A stretch of 64,000 bases of DNA from AP-15 sp963738185 (GTDB lineage: Bacteria; Pseudomonadota; Alphaproteobacteria; ATCC43930; CGMCC-115725). Below are positions 8,883 through 19,170 of the stretch, piece by piece. The DNA is taken from the NCBI GenBank assembly GCA_963738185.1, contig CAVTVA010000003.1:558001-622000 (forward strand), given 5' to 3'. The notes under the pieces were generated by a model. The model made no database searches, was not told where the DNA came from, and worked only from the letters and a program-made list of their open reading frames with translations. The translations under genes and the position numbers were made by a program. Numbering within the stretch: the stretch's first letter is position 1; every line of letters begins with the position of its first letter.

Positions 8883-9970
8883 CAGCCGCTGCCATTCGCC
8901 GGGGCCTGGGCCGCGACGATCTTCACCGGGTCGCCGTCCTGCAGCCGAAACTGCCCGACCGTGACCACCTGGTCGCCGGGCGCAAGACCGGATGTCACCT
9001 CGACCAACCGGTCGTTGCTGAGCCCGGTTTCGATGATGCGTTTGCGGGCGATGCCGTTATCGACGACATAGACGTAGGCGCCGCCGATATCGCGGGTGAC
9101 CGCCTCCGCCGGAACGACGAGGGCATGCCGATGCACGGTCAGATCGAGGCTGACCCGGACAAAGAGGCCGGGATGCAGGTGGCGGCCCGGGTTCGGCACG
9201 ACTGCCCGCAGCAGGACCGAGCGCGTGTCGGTCGACACCGCCGGATCGATAAACGACAGCTTGCCCTCGACCGCGAGGGGTTTCCCCGCGCCCGGGATCG
9301 TGACGTGCACCGGGATGCCCTCGGCGACGTGCAGGATCACCGAGCTCGGCATGCGGAATTCGATCTGCAGCTCGGAGGTGTCGTCGAGCCGGACGATCTT
9401 TTCGCCGCCGTTCAGAAACGCGCCGACATCGACGGCGCGCGTGCCGAGGGTCCCGGCAAACGGCGCCCGCAAGGTCAGCCGCTGCAGCTTTTGCTGGTCG
9501 ATCATCAGATTGGCCTGCGAGACCGCAGCACGCGATTGGGCCTGCTCGAGCGAATAGGTCGAATCGAGCCCCTGCTGCTGCAAGGATTGGGTGCGCCGCA
9601 GGTTCTGGCGGTCCGCCTCGGCCTGGGCATGCGAGGCTTGCACCTGCGCAGCAGCGATCCGGCTGTTGATGACGACGAGCGGGGTGCCCGCGGCAACCCG
9701 TTGGCCATCGGCGAACAGGATCTCCTCGATCTGGCCGGGGCCTTCGGGGACGATATTGACGCTGCGGCGGGCGACCAGGTTGCCATAGGAGGTCACGCTG
9801 TCGGCCATTGCGGCACGGCGCACGGGCGTCGTCTGCACCGCGACCGCGGCCATCGCGGCCGGCGCCTCGGCATACGCGGAATTGCCGGCGCCACGGTGCT
9901 CGTAGAGCAGCCCGCCAAGCAATGCCACGGCCAGGATCGCCCCGATCCCGGCCTTAGATTTCCATGCCAC
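8882..9970 (-). CDS. RND efflux periplasmic adaptor (HlyD/AcrA family)
   Basis: 362-residue membrane-fusion protein linking the pump at 5789-8882 to the TolC channel. It has an N-terminal hydrophobic signal/anchor (AGIGAILAVALLGGLLYE), lipoyl half-motifs (GPGQIEEILFADGQRVAAG and RAPFAGTLGTRAVDVGAF), a helical hairpin rich in Gln/Ala between them, and the beta-barrel/MP domains ending GDQVVTVGQFRLQDGDPV. The start is GTG at 9970 with GGGGGCGAG upstream. Its stop shares a base with the pump start. It is the first gene of the operon; about 225 bases upstream hold no gene. Confidence 0.92.
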   Translation of the reverse strand: MAWKSKAGIGAILAVALLGGLLYEHRGAGNSAYAEAPAAMAAVAVQTTPVRRAAMADSVTSYGNLVARRSVNIVPEGPGQIEEILFADGQRVAAGTPLVVINSRIAAAQVQASHAQAEADRQNLRRTQSLQQQGLDSTYSLEQAQSRAAVSQANLMIDQQKLQRLTLRAPFAGTLGTRAVDVGAFLNGGEKIVRLDDTSELQIEFRMPSSVILHVAEGIPVHVTIPGAGKPLAVEGKLSFIDPAVSTDTRSVLLRAVVPNPGRHLHPGLFVRVSLDLTVHRHALVVPAEAVTRDIGGAYVYVVDNGIARKRIIETGLSNDRLVEVTSGLAPGDQVVTVGQFRLQDGDPVKIVAAQAPANGSG

Positions 9971-10194
9971 CTCGCCCCCTGCTTCGCGCGGCCTGCGTCA
10001 TCCCGGAGCCTGCAAATGCCGCGGACCCCACCGCCGGGGACTCAGCCGGTTAGCGCCGCCCGGCGCCACTTTCTGAACCCCGATGCAGTCATGCCAGGCA
10101 CTTGTAAAAAGAAGCTTAGCATAGCTCGATCGGGTTGATCCAACGATACCGCAAGTATTTCGCCGGGAGCATGATGAGCGGATGCCTGCGCAGA

Positions 10195-11346
10195 TTACGC
10201 TCTGACCTGAGCCACCGCCGCAACCGGCTCGCGGGTCTGGAAATAGGGGATGACCTGTTCGCCGAAGAGGCGAATGGTGTTGAGCACCTCCTGGTGCTGC
10301 GCCGGCCCGATGGCGCACAGCAGAAAGACTTCCTCGATGCCCAGCGCCTCGTAGATTTCGAGGAAACGGATGCAGTCTTCGGGCGTGCCGACACAGAATT
10401 TGGTGCCTTGCTCGCGCACCTCCTGCGGCGTGGGCTCGCCCGGATGCGGCCCGCTGGCGAGGCGCTGGTCGCGCGCGTAATAGCCCTGATAGTCGGGCGG
10501 CACGGTCTGCGGGTCATAATCGCGCCACACCAGCCGGGCGCGCTCGCGCTGCTGCTCGAGATACCAGCCGACCAGCTCAGTGCCGCGCTCGGCCACGACC
10601 CGCGAATCCTCGTGGCAATATCCGGCGGTCATCAGCGCGGCGCGCGGCGCTGCCCCGGCGCCGTTGGCCGGCACGGCCTTGCCCGAGGCGGCGGAGCGCA
10701 GCGACTCGCGATAGAGCGCCATTAGCTGCCCGACGCGGTCGGGGCCGCCTTCGCTGCCGAACAGCCCGCCCATCCCGAGGCTGCCGGTCAGCCGGGCGGT
10801 CTCGTCGCTGCCGCAGGCCGACCACAGCGGCGGGTGCGGGCGCTGCACCGGCTTTGGCAGCACCTCGCGCGGCGGGATCTGGAAATAGGTCCCGTCGTAG
10901 GAGACGACCTCTTCGGTCCAGATGCGCGGCAGCACCTCGGCAAATTCCTCCCACATGCCGCGCGTGTCGCGCAAATCCGACCCGTACGGGGTCAGCTGGT
11001 AGGGATAGCCGGTCCGGCCGAGCCCGACATCGACCCGCCCGCGGCTCAAAATGTCGAGTGTGGCCATGCGCGCCGCCACATGCAGCGGGTGGTGGATCGG
11101 GGCCAGCACCACGCCGACGCCGAGGCGGATGCGGCTGGTGCGCTGGCTGACCGCCGCGAGGGTCAGGTCGGGGGCGCTGTTGTGCGACCACACCGGGCGG
11201 AAATGGTGCTCGGAAAACCACACGCTCTCAAAGCCCATCTCCTCGGCATACGGGATCTGCTCAAGTGCCTCATGGATGCGCTGGGATTCGCTCGACGGGG
11301 TCCAGGGCTTGGGCACCTGGATCTGGTAAAACAGGCCAACTCTCAT
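10195..11346 (-). CDS. Luciferase-like (LLM) flavin-dependent oxidoreductase
   Basis: 383-residue TIM-barrel protein of the bacterial-luciferase superfamily, expected to use reduced FMN or F420 for oxidation of a small molecule. Signatures: GFESVWFSEHHF near residues 38-49, TSRIRLGVGVVLAPIHHPLHVA (residues about 70-92, split here by the flavin-site His pair) and SRGRVDVGLGRTGYP. The C-terminus KFCVGTPEDCIRFLEIYEALGI is the usual last-barrel segment. The ATG at 11346 has AGGAG upstream. It is divergent from the SGNH hydrolase gene and has no same-strand partner nearby, so its substrate is unknown. The intergenic 11347-11608 shows no clear promoter. Confidence 0.88.
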   Translation of the reverse strand: MRVGLFYQIQVPKPWTPSSESQRIHEALEQIPYAEEMGFESVWFSEHHFRPVWSHNSAPDLTLAAVSQRTSRIRLGVGVVLAPIHHPLHVAARMATLDILSRGRVDVGLGRTGYPYQLTPYGSDLRDTRGMWEEFAEVLPRIWTEEVVSYDGTYFQIPPREVLPKPVQRPHPPLWSACGSDETARLTGSLGMGGLFGSEGGPDRVGQLMALYRESLRSAASGKAVPANGAGAAPRAALMTAGYCHEDSRVVAERGTELVGWYLEQQRERARLVWRDYDPQTVPPDYQGYYARDQRLASGPHPGEPTPQEVREQGTKFCVGTPEDCIRFLEIYEALGIEEVFLLCAIGPAQHQEVLNTIRLFGEQVIPYFQTREPVAAVAQVRA

Positions 11347-11608
11347 CGGGTTTTCTCCTGACCCCGGCTCGGGTCTGCGCCCGGCGCGAGCAACCGGCCG
11401 AGATCATTTGATCTCGCTGATCTGCGCGCCCGCGCCTGCATCACGGCGGCGTCGGCGCCACGATACCAGCTGGCGGCGGTGAAAACTCGACTGATCTCAC
11501 GGCGCCAAGTGATATGTTGCCGGGGTGCTGCGATCGAGCCGGGTCGGGCGGCAGATGGTCGATCCGGTGATATTGAAGCTCGAAATCCAGCCGAAAGGGG
11601 AGGTCGCG

Positions 11609-12775
11609 ATGAACGACAATCAGCATTGGGTCGGCAGCTGGACCATGGCGCCGGCGCCGGCGGAAACCGGCGCGTTCAACAATCAGACCCTGCGCATGAC
11701 GATGCGCGCCAGCCTCGGCGGCAGCCAGCTGCGGGTGCGCATCTCGAACGCCTATGGCCATCGTCCGCTCGACCTCGGCGGCGCCCATGTCGCGTTGCGC
11801 GAGGCCGGGGCGGCGATCGTCGCCGGCTCCGACCGCAAGCTCGCCTTTGGGGGCGCCGCGACGGCCACCATCGCGGCCGGTGCCGTGCTGTTCAGCGACC
11901 CGGTGGCGCTCGACCTGCCGCCATTGGCCGATCTCGCAGTCAGCCTCTATCTGCCGGGCGAGATCCTGAACGACTTCCAGATCACCGGCCGCTATGCGCG
12001 GCAGACCAATTACGTTTCGCCACCGGGCGATTTCACCGCGGCGCAAGTGATGCCGATCGCCAGCCTGACCAGCGACTGGTTCTTCGTCTGCGGCGTCGAT
12101 GTGCTGGCCGGCGCCGACACCGGCGGCATCGTCGCGCTCGGCAACTCGCTGACCGACGGCAACATCTCGACGATGGACGCCTTTTGCCGCTGGCCCGACC
12201 AGCTCGCCCGGCGGCTCGCGGCGCGCCGTCGCGGCCGGCCGATGGCGGTGATGAACCAGGGACTCGGCGGCAACCGCATCCTCTACGACATCCGCGGCGA
12301 CAGCGGGCTGCGCCGCTTCGACCGCGACGTCCTGGCCCAGCCGGGGGTGACGCATGTCATCGTCATGCTCGGCACCAACGATCTGCGCAACCGTTGGAGG
12401 AAGCCGGAAGAAGAGCCGAGCGCGGCGCAGATGATCGCCGGGCTCAAGCAGATGGCGGTGCGCGCCCATGCCCGCGGCGTCAAGATCATCGGCGCCACCT
12501 TGACCCCGTTTGGCAACGAAACCTACATGGCCAATGCCTGGAACCCGCAGCGCGAGGAGGTCCGCCGGGCGGTCAATGGCTGGATCCGCGACGGCGGCGC
12601 TTTTGACGCGATCGCCGATTTCGACCAGGCCCTGCGCGATCCCGAACATCCGACCCAGATGCTGCCCGACTGCGATTGCGGCGACGGCCTGCACCCGAGC
12701 GATCTCGGCTACAACAAGATGGGTGACGCAATCGATCTCGCGCTGTTCGAGTATGCGCGCAATTCGGGGGGATAA
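11609..12775 (+). CDS. SGNH/GDSL-family esterase or lipase
   Basis: 388-residue hydrolase. The ATG at 11609 follows AGGGGAGG at ideal spacing and yields MNDNQHWVGSWTMAP; a longer reading from 11525 lacks a ribosome site. About 170 residues of beta-rich N-terminal domain precede the SGNH fold. Block I is GNSLTDG with nucleophile Ser180, block II includes GLGGNRIL, block III is GTNDL, and block V is GDGLHPSDLG with Asp359 and His362. No signal peptide is seen, so it looks cytoplasmic, which is unusual for relatives with this domain order. Likely acts on an acyl or acetyl ester; the substrate is unknown. A short GGGGG-ATAA-CCCCC hairpin overlaps the stop. Confidence 0.9.
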   Translation: MNDNQHWVGSWTMAPAPAETGAFNNQTLRMTMRASLGGSQLRVRISNAYGHRPLDLGGAHVALREAGAAIVAGSDRKLAFGGAATATIAAGAVLFSDPVALDLPPLADLAVSLYLPGEILNDFQITGRYARQTNYVSPPGDFTAAQVMPIASLTSDWFFVCGVDVLAGADTGGIVALGNSLTDGNISTMDAFCRWPDQLARRLAARRRGRPMAVMNQGLGGNRILYDIRGDSGLRRFDRDVLAQPGVTHVIVMLGTNDLRNRWRKPEEEPSAAQMIAGLKQMAVRAHARGVKIIGATLTPFGNETYMANAWNPQREEVRRAVNGWIRDGGAFDAIADFDQALRDPEHPTQMLPDCDCGDGLHPSDLGYNKMGDAIDLALFEYARNSGG

Positions 12776-12955
12776 CCCCCAAGGACGTTGCCACACCGGG
12801 CGGAGCGTGTGAAACATTGGCTCTGCGCGCATCAATTCGTCACCGCGGCGCAGGTGTTGGGAGAGATTTCCTCACACACTCCTGCGCAGGGGGGAAGTCG
12901 GAGGCCGTGGGGTCCTTTATCAGCTCCCACCACTGCCGGGCGCAGAAGCGCGATT

Positions 12956-15900
12956 TCACCGCCTCGCGCGGCGGCGCCAGACCAGCATGCTCAGAACCAG
13001 CCCGATGCCGGCCGCTGCGGCGAGCGCGGCGCCTTTGGGGGGCGGCGCCGGCGGTTCGAGACAGCGCCGCTCGGGGATCGCCGCGGGAACGCCGCTGCGC
13101 CGGGCTTCGAGGGCGAGCGCGATGATCTCGGCCGGGTGCATCGCCCAGCGCTGGGCGCCGTCCTTGATCTGTTGGCGGCAGCTGAACCCGTCGGCGATCA
13201 CGATCGTCTCCGACCCGGCCTTGCGCATTGCCGGCAGCAGCACCTGCTCGGCGATCTGCATCGACACCGGGTGGTGCTCGGCTTCATAGCCGAACGAGCC
13301 GGCATGGCCGCAGCAGCCGACCGCAGGGCTGCTCAATGTCGAGCCCCATCTCGCTGAGTATTTTGCGCTCGGCATCGGCGCCGAGGACCGATTTGCTGTG
13401 GCAGTGCAGGTGCAGCACCGCCTTGCGCCGGAGCGGCGGCGGCCGCCAGTCCGGGGTGTCGACGAGCAGCTCGCACAGGGTCTTGCTCTGCCGCGCCAGA
13501 CGCTCGGCATCGAGGTCGCCGGCCAGCAGGTTCGGCATTTCGTCGCGGAACACCGAGACGCAGCTCGGCTCCACTCCAACGACCGGGATGCCGGCGCGGA
13601 TCGCCGGGCGCAGGGCCTCGAGGATCTCCGCGAGCTTGCTGCGGGCGAGATCCAGCATCCCGTAATCGTAAAGCGGCCGCCCGCAGCACAGCCGCTGCTG
13701 CGGCACCAGCACGCGGTAGCCGGCGTCCTCGAGCACCGCCGCCGCGGCCTTCAGCGTGCCCGGCAGGAAATAGTTGGAAAAGGTGTCCGGCCACAGCACG
13801 ACCGGGGGCAGGGCGGCATCGTTGCTGCGCGGCCGGCGCTGCCGCAGCCACCAGTCCTGAAAGCTTTCCGCGGCGAAGGCCGGCGCCTCGCGCTGTTGCG
13901 TAAAGCCGGCGAGCCACTTCGCCGCCATCCCGATGCCCGGCGCCCGCAATGCCGCGTTGACCAGCCCCGGCGCCTGCATCGCCAACCGCGACCACAGAAA
14001 GATCAGCCCCATGCTGTAGGCCGCGCGCGGCCGCACCCGGCCCTCGTAGTAATGCGACAAAAACTCGGCCTTGTAGGTCGCCATATCGACCGAGACCGGG
14101 CAATCGTGCTTGCAGCCCTTGCATTGCAGGCAAAGATCGAGCGCCTCGCGCACCGCCTCGCTGCGCCAGCCGTCCTTGATTGCCTCGCCGCGCATCATCT
14201 CGAATAAGAGATGCGCGCGCCCGCGGGTCGAGTGCCGCTCCTCGCGGGTCGCTTGAAAGCTCGGGCACATCGTCTGCCCGCCGAGGCTGCGGCATTTGCC
14301 GACGCCAAAGCAGCGCTCGGCCGCGTGCGCGAAGGAATGCCCGTCTTCGGGGAACTTGAAGCGGGTGGTGACCGGGCGCGGCGTGTAATAGGGCCGCAGA
14401 TCGGCATCGAGCGGCTGGGCGTCGATGACCTTGCCCGGGTTCATCCGCCAATGCGGGTCCCAGATTGTCTTGAAATCGCGAAACGCCTGGATCAGCTCGG
14501 GCCCGAACATCTTTGGCAATAATTCGCCCTTGGCCTGCCCGTCGCCATGCTCGCCCGACAGCGAGCCGCCGTAATGCAGGCAGAGATCCGAGGCCTCCTC
14601 CATGTAATCGCGAAATTTCCTGATCCCGTCGGCGGTCTTGAGCCCAAAGGTCATCCGGGTATGGATGCAGCCATCGCCGAAATGACCAAACAGCGAATAG
14701 GCGTAGCCGTAGCGTTGGTTGAGCTTGTCGAAATCGCGCAGGTAGTCGCCGAGCCGCTGCGGCGGGACCGCGGCGTCCTCCCAGGAGGGCCACGCCTCTT
14801 CCTCGCCCGGGACCCGGCTGGCGCCGACCCCGGACTCGCGCAAGTCCCAAATCGCCTTCTGGTCCTCCTCCCTTTCAAAGAGCCGCATGTCGCGCACGCC
14901 GGTGCCGATCCGCTTCAATGCCGCATAGGCCTTTTCCGCCGTGGCATTGGCCTCCTTCTGGTTCTCGCCGCCAAATTCGACGAGCAAATAGCCGCCGCTC
15001 TCGGGCAAGAGCTTGGCGCCGGGCGGGTGCTTCCCTTTGCGCCGCATGTTGTCGATGATGTGATGGTGGAACCCCTCGATGGCGAGCGGACCAAAGGTGC
15101 GGATCTCGCTCACCTCGTCGGCGGCGCGCGCCGCATCCTCATAGGCCAGCACCACCAGCGCGCGGGCCGGCGGAAAATCGACGAGGCGCATCGTCGCGCC
15201 CAGGGTCAGCGCACAGGTGCTTTCCGACCCGACCAGCGCGCGGGCGACATTGAAGCCCTTATCCGGCAAGAGATCGTCGAGATTATAGCCGGAGACGCGC
15301 CGCGGGATGTCGGGATAGCGCTGGCGGATCTCCCCACCATAGCGGGCAGCGAGATCGCGCAGGCTGGCATAGATTTCGGCTCGGCGCCCGCCGGCGCGCT
15401 GGATCAGCCCATAGGCCGGCTCCGAGGTGGCGCCGACCCGCATGCGCAGCCCATCGTAGGTCAGGATGTCGAGCTCTTCGACATTATCGACGGTCTTGCC
15501 GCCCATCACCGTGTGCGCGCCGCACGAATTGTTGCCGATATTGCCGCCGAGCGTGCAGTACTGGTGGGTCGCCGGGTCGGGGGCAAAGGTCAGCCCGTGC
15601 TGCTGCGCCGCCTCGCGCAGCTGGTCGTTGACCAGGCCGGGCTCGATCTGGGCCAGCTTTGCCTCCGGGTCGAGCGCCACCAGCCGGTTCATGTATTTCG
15701 AAAAGTCGATAACCACGGCGACGTTGCAGGTCTGCCCGGAGAGGCTGGTGCCGCAGCCGCGGCCGAGGATCGGCACGTCGCGCGCGCGGCAGGCGGCCAC
15801 CGTGGCGATCACATCGTCGGCATCGCGCGGGATCACGACGCCGATCGGCACGTGCCGATAGATCGACAGATCATGCGCGTAAAGCGCCCGCGAGCCGCCG

Positions 15901-16040
15901 TCGAACCGCACCTCGCCGGCGACCCCGCGCTGCAATTCGGCTGCAAGGTCGCGCGCCGCGTCGCGCCGCCGCCGGCTCGCCGCCTTTGGTTGCCCCGAAA
16001 GCGCGCGCGGGCCAGGGACAACGCTGTCAGCGAGGGACAT
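12956..16040 (-). CDS. FAD-linked oxidase / Fe-S oxidoreductase fusion (D-lactate- or glycolate-dehydrogenase type), one frameshift
   Basis: Single polypeptide joining a GlcD-like FAD domain and a GlpC-like Fe-S domain, about 1027 aa after removing one extra base (3085 nt). Residues 60-280 hold the FAD-binding PCMH fold (GRGCGTSLSGQTCNVAVV, GGNIGNNSCGAH), followed by the FAD-oxidase C-domain (GHFGDGCIHTR). Cluster motifs CFGVGKCR and CLQCKGCKHDCP bind 4Fe-4S centres, and two CCG modules (CCGRPLYDYG, GCCGHAGSFG) follow. The frame changes in a CCC run at about 13326; both sides match the family. The protein ends with a hydrophobic stretch GAALAAAAGIGLVLSMLVW and basic residues, a probable membrane anchor that most homologues I know lack. 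It follows the PoxB-like gene by 4 bases; likely passes electrons from a 2-hydroxy acid to quinone. Confidence 0.88.
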
Positions 16041-16044
16041 CGCC

Positions 16045-17862
16045 CTACTCCTTGCCGCCGCCGGTCACCCGGTCCACGAGCCGCCCGACGACGCCAAACG
16101 GGCTCTGCGAGAAATTGAATTCCTGCACCGCGTGGCGGCCTATCGTGAGGCCGATCGGGGTGCGGTTGCGCTCGCCGCGCGCCATCGCCGCCGCGAGCTT
16201 CTTCTGCTCGTCGCTGGTGATGACCGGCGGCCAGGGCGGCTCCAGCGGATCGACGACGCATTCGATCAGCGCCGGGCCGGGCAATGCCAGCGCCTCCTTG
16301 AGCTGGCCGCGGCAGCGCTCCGGGTCGTCGATGCGCACACCCGGCGCGCCGCACGCCTCGGCCACCTTGACGAAGTCGATCGGGTGCAGGTCGACCCCAT
16401 ATTCGGGGTTGCCGAGATAGAGCATCTGCTCCCATTTGATCAGGCCGAGCGTGTTGTTCTTGATCACCACGACCTTGACCGGCAGCCCATAGGCGACCAG
16501 CGTCGCAAAATCGCCCATCATCATCGAAAACGAGCCGTCGCCGGTGAAGGCGACGATCTGGCGGCCGGGAAAGGCCATCGCAGCACCGATCGAGTAGGGC
16601 AGGGCCGCCATCATCGAGCACATCGTGCCGCTGAACGAAAAGCGCTGCCCGGCGCGCAATTCCATGCGCGCCTGCCACGTCGTGACTGTCCCCGAATCGC
16701 CGCAGATGATCGCGTCGTCGTCGAGCAGCTGCGGCAGGTGCCACGAGACCACCTGCGGGCGCATTGGCCGGTCGGTCGAGCGCGCGCGCTCCTCCATCAG
16801 CGCCCGCCATTTCTTCATGCCGGCCTGCGCCTGCGCCAGAAACGAGCGGTCCTCGGCGCGGCCGAGCCTTGGCAACAACTGGCGCAGGGTCGCCTGCGCA
16901 TCGCCGACGAGCCCGATATCGGCCGGATGGCGCAACCCGATATGCTCGGGCTTGCGATCGATCTGGACACAGGCGGCCTGCCCAGGCTTTGGCAGGAACT
17001 CGATATAGGGAAAACAGCTGCCGACGATCAGGAGGCCGTCGCAGCCTTGCAGCGCTTCGACCGAAGGCCGGGTCCCGACCACGCCGATGCCGCCGGTCGT
17101 ATAGGGGCTGTCGTCGGGCACGCAATCCTTGCCGAGGAGGGCCTTGACGATCGGCGCGCCGAGCCGCTCGGCGACCTGCTCAAGCTCATGCCCGGCGCCG
17201 CGCGCCCCGGCGCCGGCGAGGATCACGACCTTTTTGCACCCGGCGAGCAGCCGGGCCGCCTCCTCGATCAGCACCGGCTCGGGGGTCGGCTTTGCCGGCT
17301 GGTAGGCGGCCGAGGTGTGACCTTTGACGTCGCGCTTGAACCGCTTCTGCTGGCTCGCCGGCATCGCCTGGGTGTCGATCGGGATCGCCACATGGGCGAC
17401 CGCCGCGTTCGACAGGGCGACGCGACAGGCGAGGTTGACGACGTTGTCGACATGCGCCGGCCCCATCACCCTTTGGTTGTAGATCGCAACATCCTGGTAG
17501 AGGTAATCCTGATTGATGTCCTGCAGGTAATGGGTGCCGATCAAATCGTGATAGGTCATCCCGGTCAGCGCCAGCACCGGCGCGCCATCGATCTTCGCGT
17601 CGTAGAGCCCGTTCAGCAGATGCACCGCACCCGGCGCCGCGGTCGAAAAGCACACCCCCAGGCGCCCACTGAACTTGGCGTAGGCGCAGGCCGCGAGGGC
17701 CGCGGTCTCCTCGTGCCGGCAATGGACATAGCGCACCTGGTCCTTGGCCTTGCGGAAAGCCTCGACGAGCCCGTTGATCCCGTCGCCGGGCAGGCCGAAC
17801 ACGGTATCGACACCCCATTCCTGCAAAATCGCGACAATGTGGTCGGCAACAGTCTCGGCCAT
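16045..17862 (-). CDS. Thiamine-pyrophosphate enzyme, pyruvate oxidase/dehydrogenase (PoxB) family
   Basis: 605-residue TPP enzyme. The N-terminal Pyr domain carries FGLPGDGINGLVEAFRKA and the catalytic glutamate in CRHEETAALAACAYAK. A central FAD/nucleotide domain follows, and the C-terminal PP domain has TGDGSFSMMMGDFATLV and the terminal NN of the TPP motif (VVIKNNTLG). Overall resemblance is to pyruvate:quinone oxidoreductase (572 aa in E. coli), with about 30 extra residues at the C-terminus where PoxB carries its lipid-binding helix. It lies between a CaiB-type CoA transferase and the FAD/Fe-S dehydrogenase. A lactate-to-pyruvate-to-acetate respiratory branch is a reasonable inference. 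Oxalyl-CoA decarboxylase is less likely from the sequence. Confidence 0.87.
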   Translation of the reverse strand: MAETVADHIVAILQEWGVDTVFGLPGDGINGLVEAFRKAKDQVRYVHCRHEETAALAACAYAKFSGRLGVCFSTAAPGAVHLLNGLYDAKIDGAPVLALTGMTYHDLIGTHYLQDINQDYLYQDVAIYNQRVMGPAHVDNVVNLACRVALSNAAVAHVAIPIDTQAMPASQQKRFKRDVKGHTSAAYQPAKPTPEPVLIEEAARLLAGCKKVVILAGAGARGAGHELEQVAERLGAPIVKALLGKDCVPDDSPYTTGGIGVVGTRPSVEALQGCDGLLIVGSCFPYIEFLPKPGQAACVQIDRKPEHIGLRHPADIGLVGDAQATLRQLLPRLGRAEDRSFLAQAQAGMKKWRALMEERARSTDRPMRPQVVSWHLPQLLDDDAIICGDSGTVTTWQARMELRAGQRFSFSGTMCSMMAALPYSIGAAMAFPGRQIVAFTGDGSFSMMMGDFATLVAYGLPVKVVVIKNNTLGLIKWEQMLYLGNPEYGVDLHPIDFVKVAEACGAPGVRIDDPERCRGQLKEALALPGPALIECVVDPLEPPWPPVITSDEQKKLAAAMARGERNRTPIGLTIGRHAVQEFNFSQSPFGVVGRLVDRVTGGGKE

Positions 17863-17964
17863 GGTTTTCCGCTCGAGCTAAGAGCGCGGGCCGCGCCCTC
17901 AGCCGAAAACGGCCTGCCGTGAAGCGAGGTTCCGGTCCCGCGCCAGCCCGCGTCCGAGCGGAGG

Positions 17965-19107
17965 TCAGCCGATCGTGCCGGCGTCTCTGAGGGCGGCGAT
18001 CTCGGCCGGGTCGAGCCAGGGGGCGAGGGCGGCCTCGGCCGCCTCGGGGCCGATCGGCGGCGGCGGGATCGGCAGCTCGGGCCGAGTGCGCGAAAAGCGC
18101 GGAGCCGGCGCCGGCTGGACGATGCCGCCGATCTCGACATAGGTGCCGCGCGCGGCGTTGTGCGGGTGGTCGGGCGCCTCGTCGGTGGTCAGCACCGGGG
18201 CAAAGCAGGCGTCGGTCCCTTCAAGCAGCGCGCACCATTCCTCGCGGGTGCGGGTTTTGAACCGGGCGGCGAGCAGCGCCTGGGCCTGCGGCCAATGCTC
18301 CCGGTCCATCTGCGGCGGCATCGTCGCCGGGTCGATGTCGAGCCGCCGCAGCAATTCGGAATAGAACTTGCCCTCGATCGACGCCACCGCGATCCAGCGC
18401 CCATCGGCGCATTCATAGGCGTTGTAGAAATGGGCGCCGCCGTCGAGATGGTTGGTGCCGCGTTGATGGGTCGCCTGCCCGGCCGCGACCGCGCCGTGGA
18501 ACGAGGTCATCAGCGAAGCCACCCCGTCGATCATCGCCGCGTCGACAATTTGGCCTTGCCCCGACTGCCGCGCTTCGAGAATGCCGCAGACCAGGCCAAG
18601 GGCAAGGTAAAGGGCGCCGCCGGCAAAATCGCCGAGCAGGTTCAAGGGCGGGGTCGGCGGCCCGCCGCGTTGGCCAAACGCGTGCAGCGCGCCCACCAGC
18701 GCGATGTAGTTGATGTCGTGCCCGGCCGCCTGCGCCAAGGCCCCGTCCTGGCCCCAGCCGGTGACCCGGCCATAAACGAGGCGCGGGTTGCGCGCGAGGC
18801 ATTCCTGCGGGCCAAGCCCGAGCCGTTCGGTGACCCCCGGGCGAAACCCCTCGATCAGCGCGTCGGCCTGATCCACGAGGTTCAGCGCCAGCGCCTTTCC
18901 GGCCGCGGCTTTGAGATCGACCTCGACCGTATAGCGGCCGCGCAGCAGGAAGTCGTATTGCCGCGGGCGCTCAAGCCCGAGCCCGCTGCCGCCCGGCCGC
19001 TCGATGCGCAGCACCGTCGCACCCAGATCGGCGAGCAGCATCGCGCACATCGGCCCCGGCCCGATCCCGGCCAGCTCGACAATTTTAACCCCGGCGAGCG
19101 GTCCCAC
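17965..19107 (-). CDS. CaiB/BaiF family CoA transferase (alpha-methylacyl-CoA racemase-like)
   Basis: 380-residue class III CoA transferase or racemase. The GTG at 19107 is chosen because GGGAGG lies six bases upstream and the protein then begins directly with PLAGVKIVELAGIGPGP. Family features: LLADLGATVLRIERP (about 24-38), DLKAAAGKALALNLVDQAD, IEGFRPGVTERLGLGP and YGRVTGWGQDG, then the Asp-containing GHDINYIALVG; the latter is where family enzymes place the catalytic Asp or Asp/His pair, consistent with racemase-like members. Reading the frame upstream to 19275 would add residues that are only the translation of a dispersed repeat. It lies 102 bases before the PoxB-like gene, possibly the first gene of that operon. 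Confidence 0.87.
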   Translation of the reverse strand: MGPLAGVKIVELAGIGPGPMCAMLLADLGATVLRIERPGGSGLGLERPRQYDFLLRGRYTVEVDLKAAAGKALALNLVDQADALIEGFRPGVTERLGLGPQECLARNPRLVYGRVTGWGQDGALAQAAGHDINYIALVGALHAFGQRGGPPTPPLNLLGDFAGGALYLALGLVCGILEARQSGQGQIVDAAMIDGVASLMTSFHGAVAAGQATHQRGTNHLDGGAHFYNAYECADGRWIAVASIEGKFYSELLRRLDIDPATMPPQMDREHWPQAQALLAARFKTRTREEWCALLEGTDACFAPVLTTDEAPDHPHNAARGTYVEIGGIVQPAPAPRFSRTRPELPIPPPPIGPEAAEAALAPWLDPAEIAALRDAGTIG

Positions 19108-19170
19108 ACCGCACCTCCCTCGACTGCCGTCAAAGCTTGCTGCCACTATCTTCCGAATACAAATGCGAGT

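Noticed and set aside
6714..9071. Very long plus-strand open frame (785 codons) opposite the RND pump and adaptor
   Set aside because: It is the antisense shadow of GC-rich coding DNA: rich in Arg, Asp, Gln and His, with no domain, and opposite clear RND sequence.
12765..12782. Hairpin GGGGG-ATAA-CCCCC as a terminator of the SGNH gene
   Set aside because: It overlaps the stop codon and is not followed by a T run.
16045..17862. Oxalyl-CoA decarboxylase, suggested by the adjacent CaiB-type transferase
   Set aside because: The FGLPGDGINGLVEAFRK start and the overall sequence are those of pyruvate oxidases; the CoA transferase alone is not enough.
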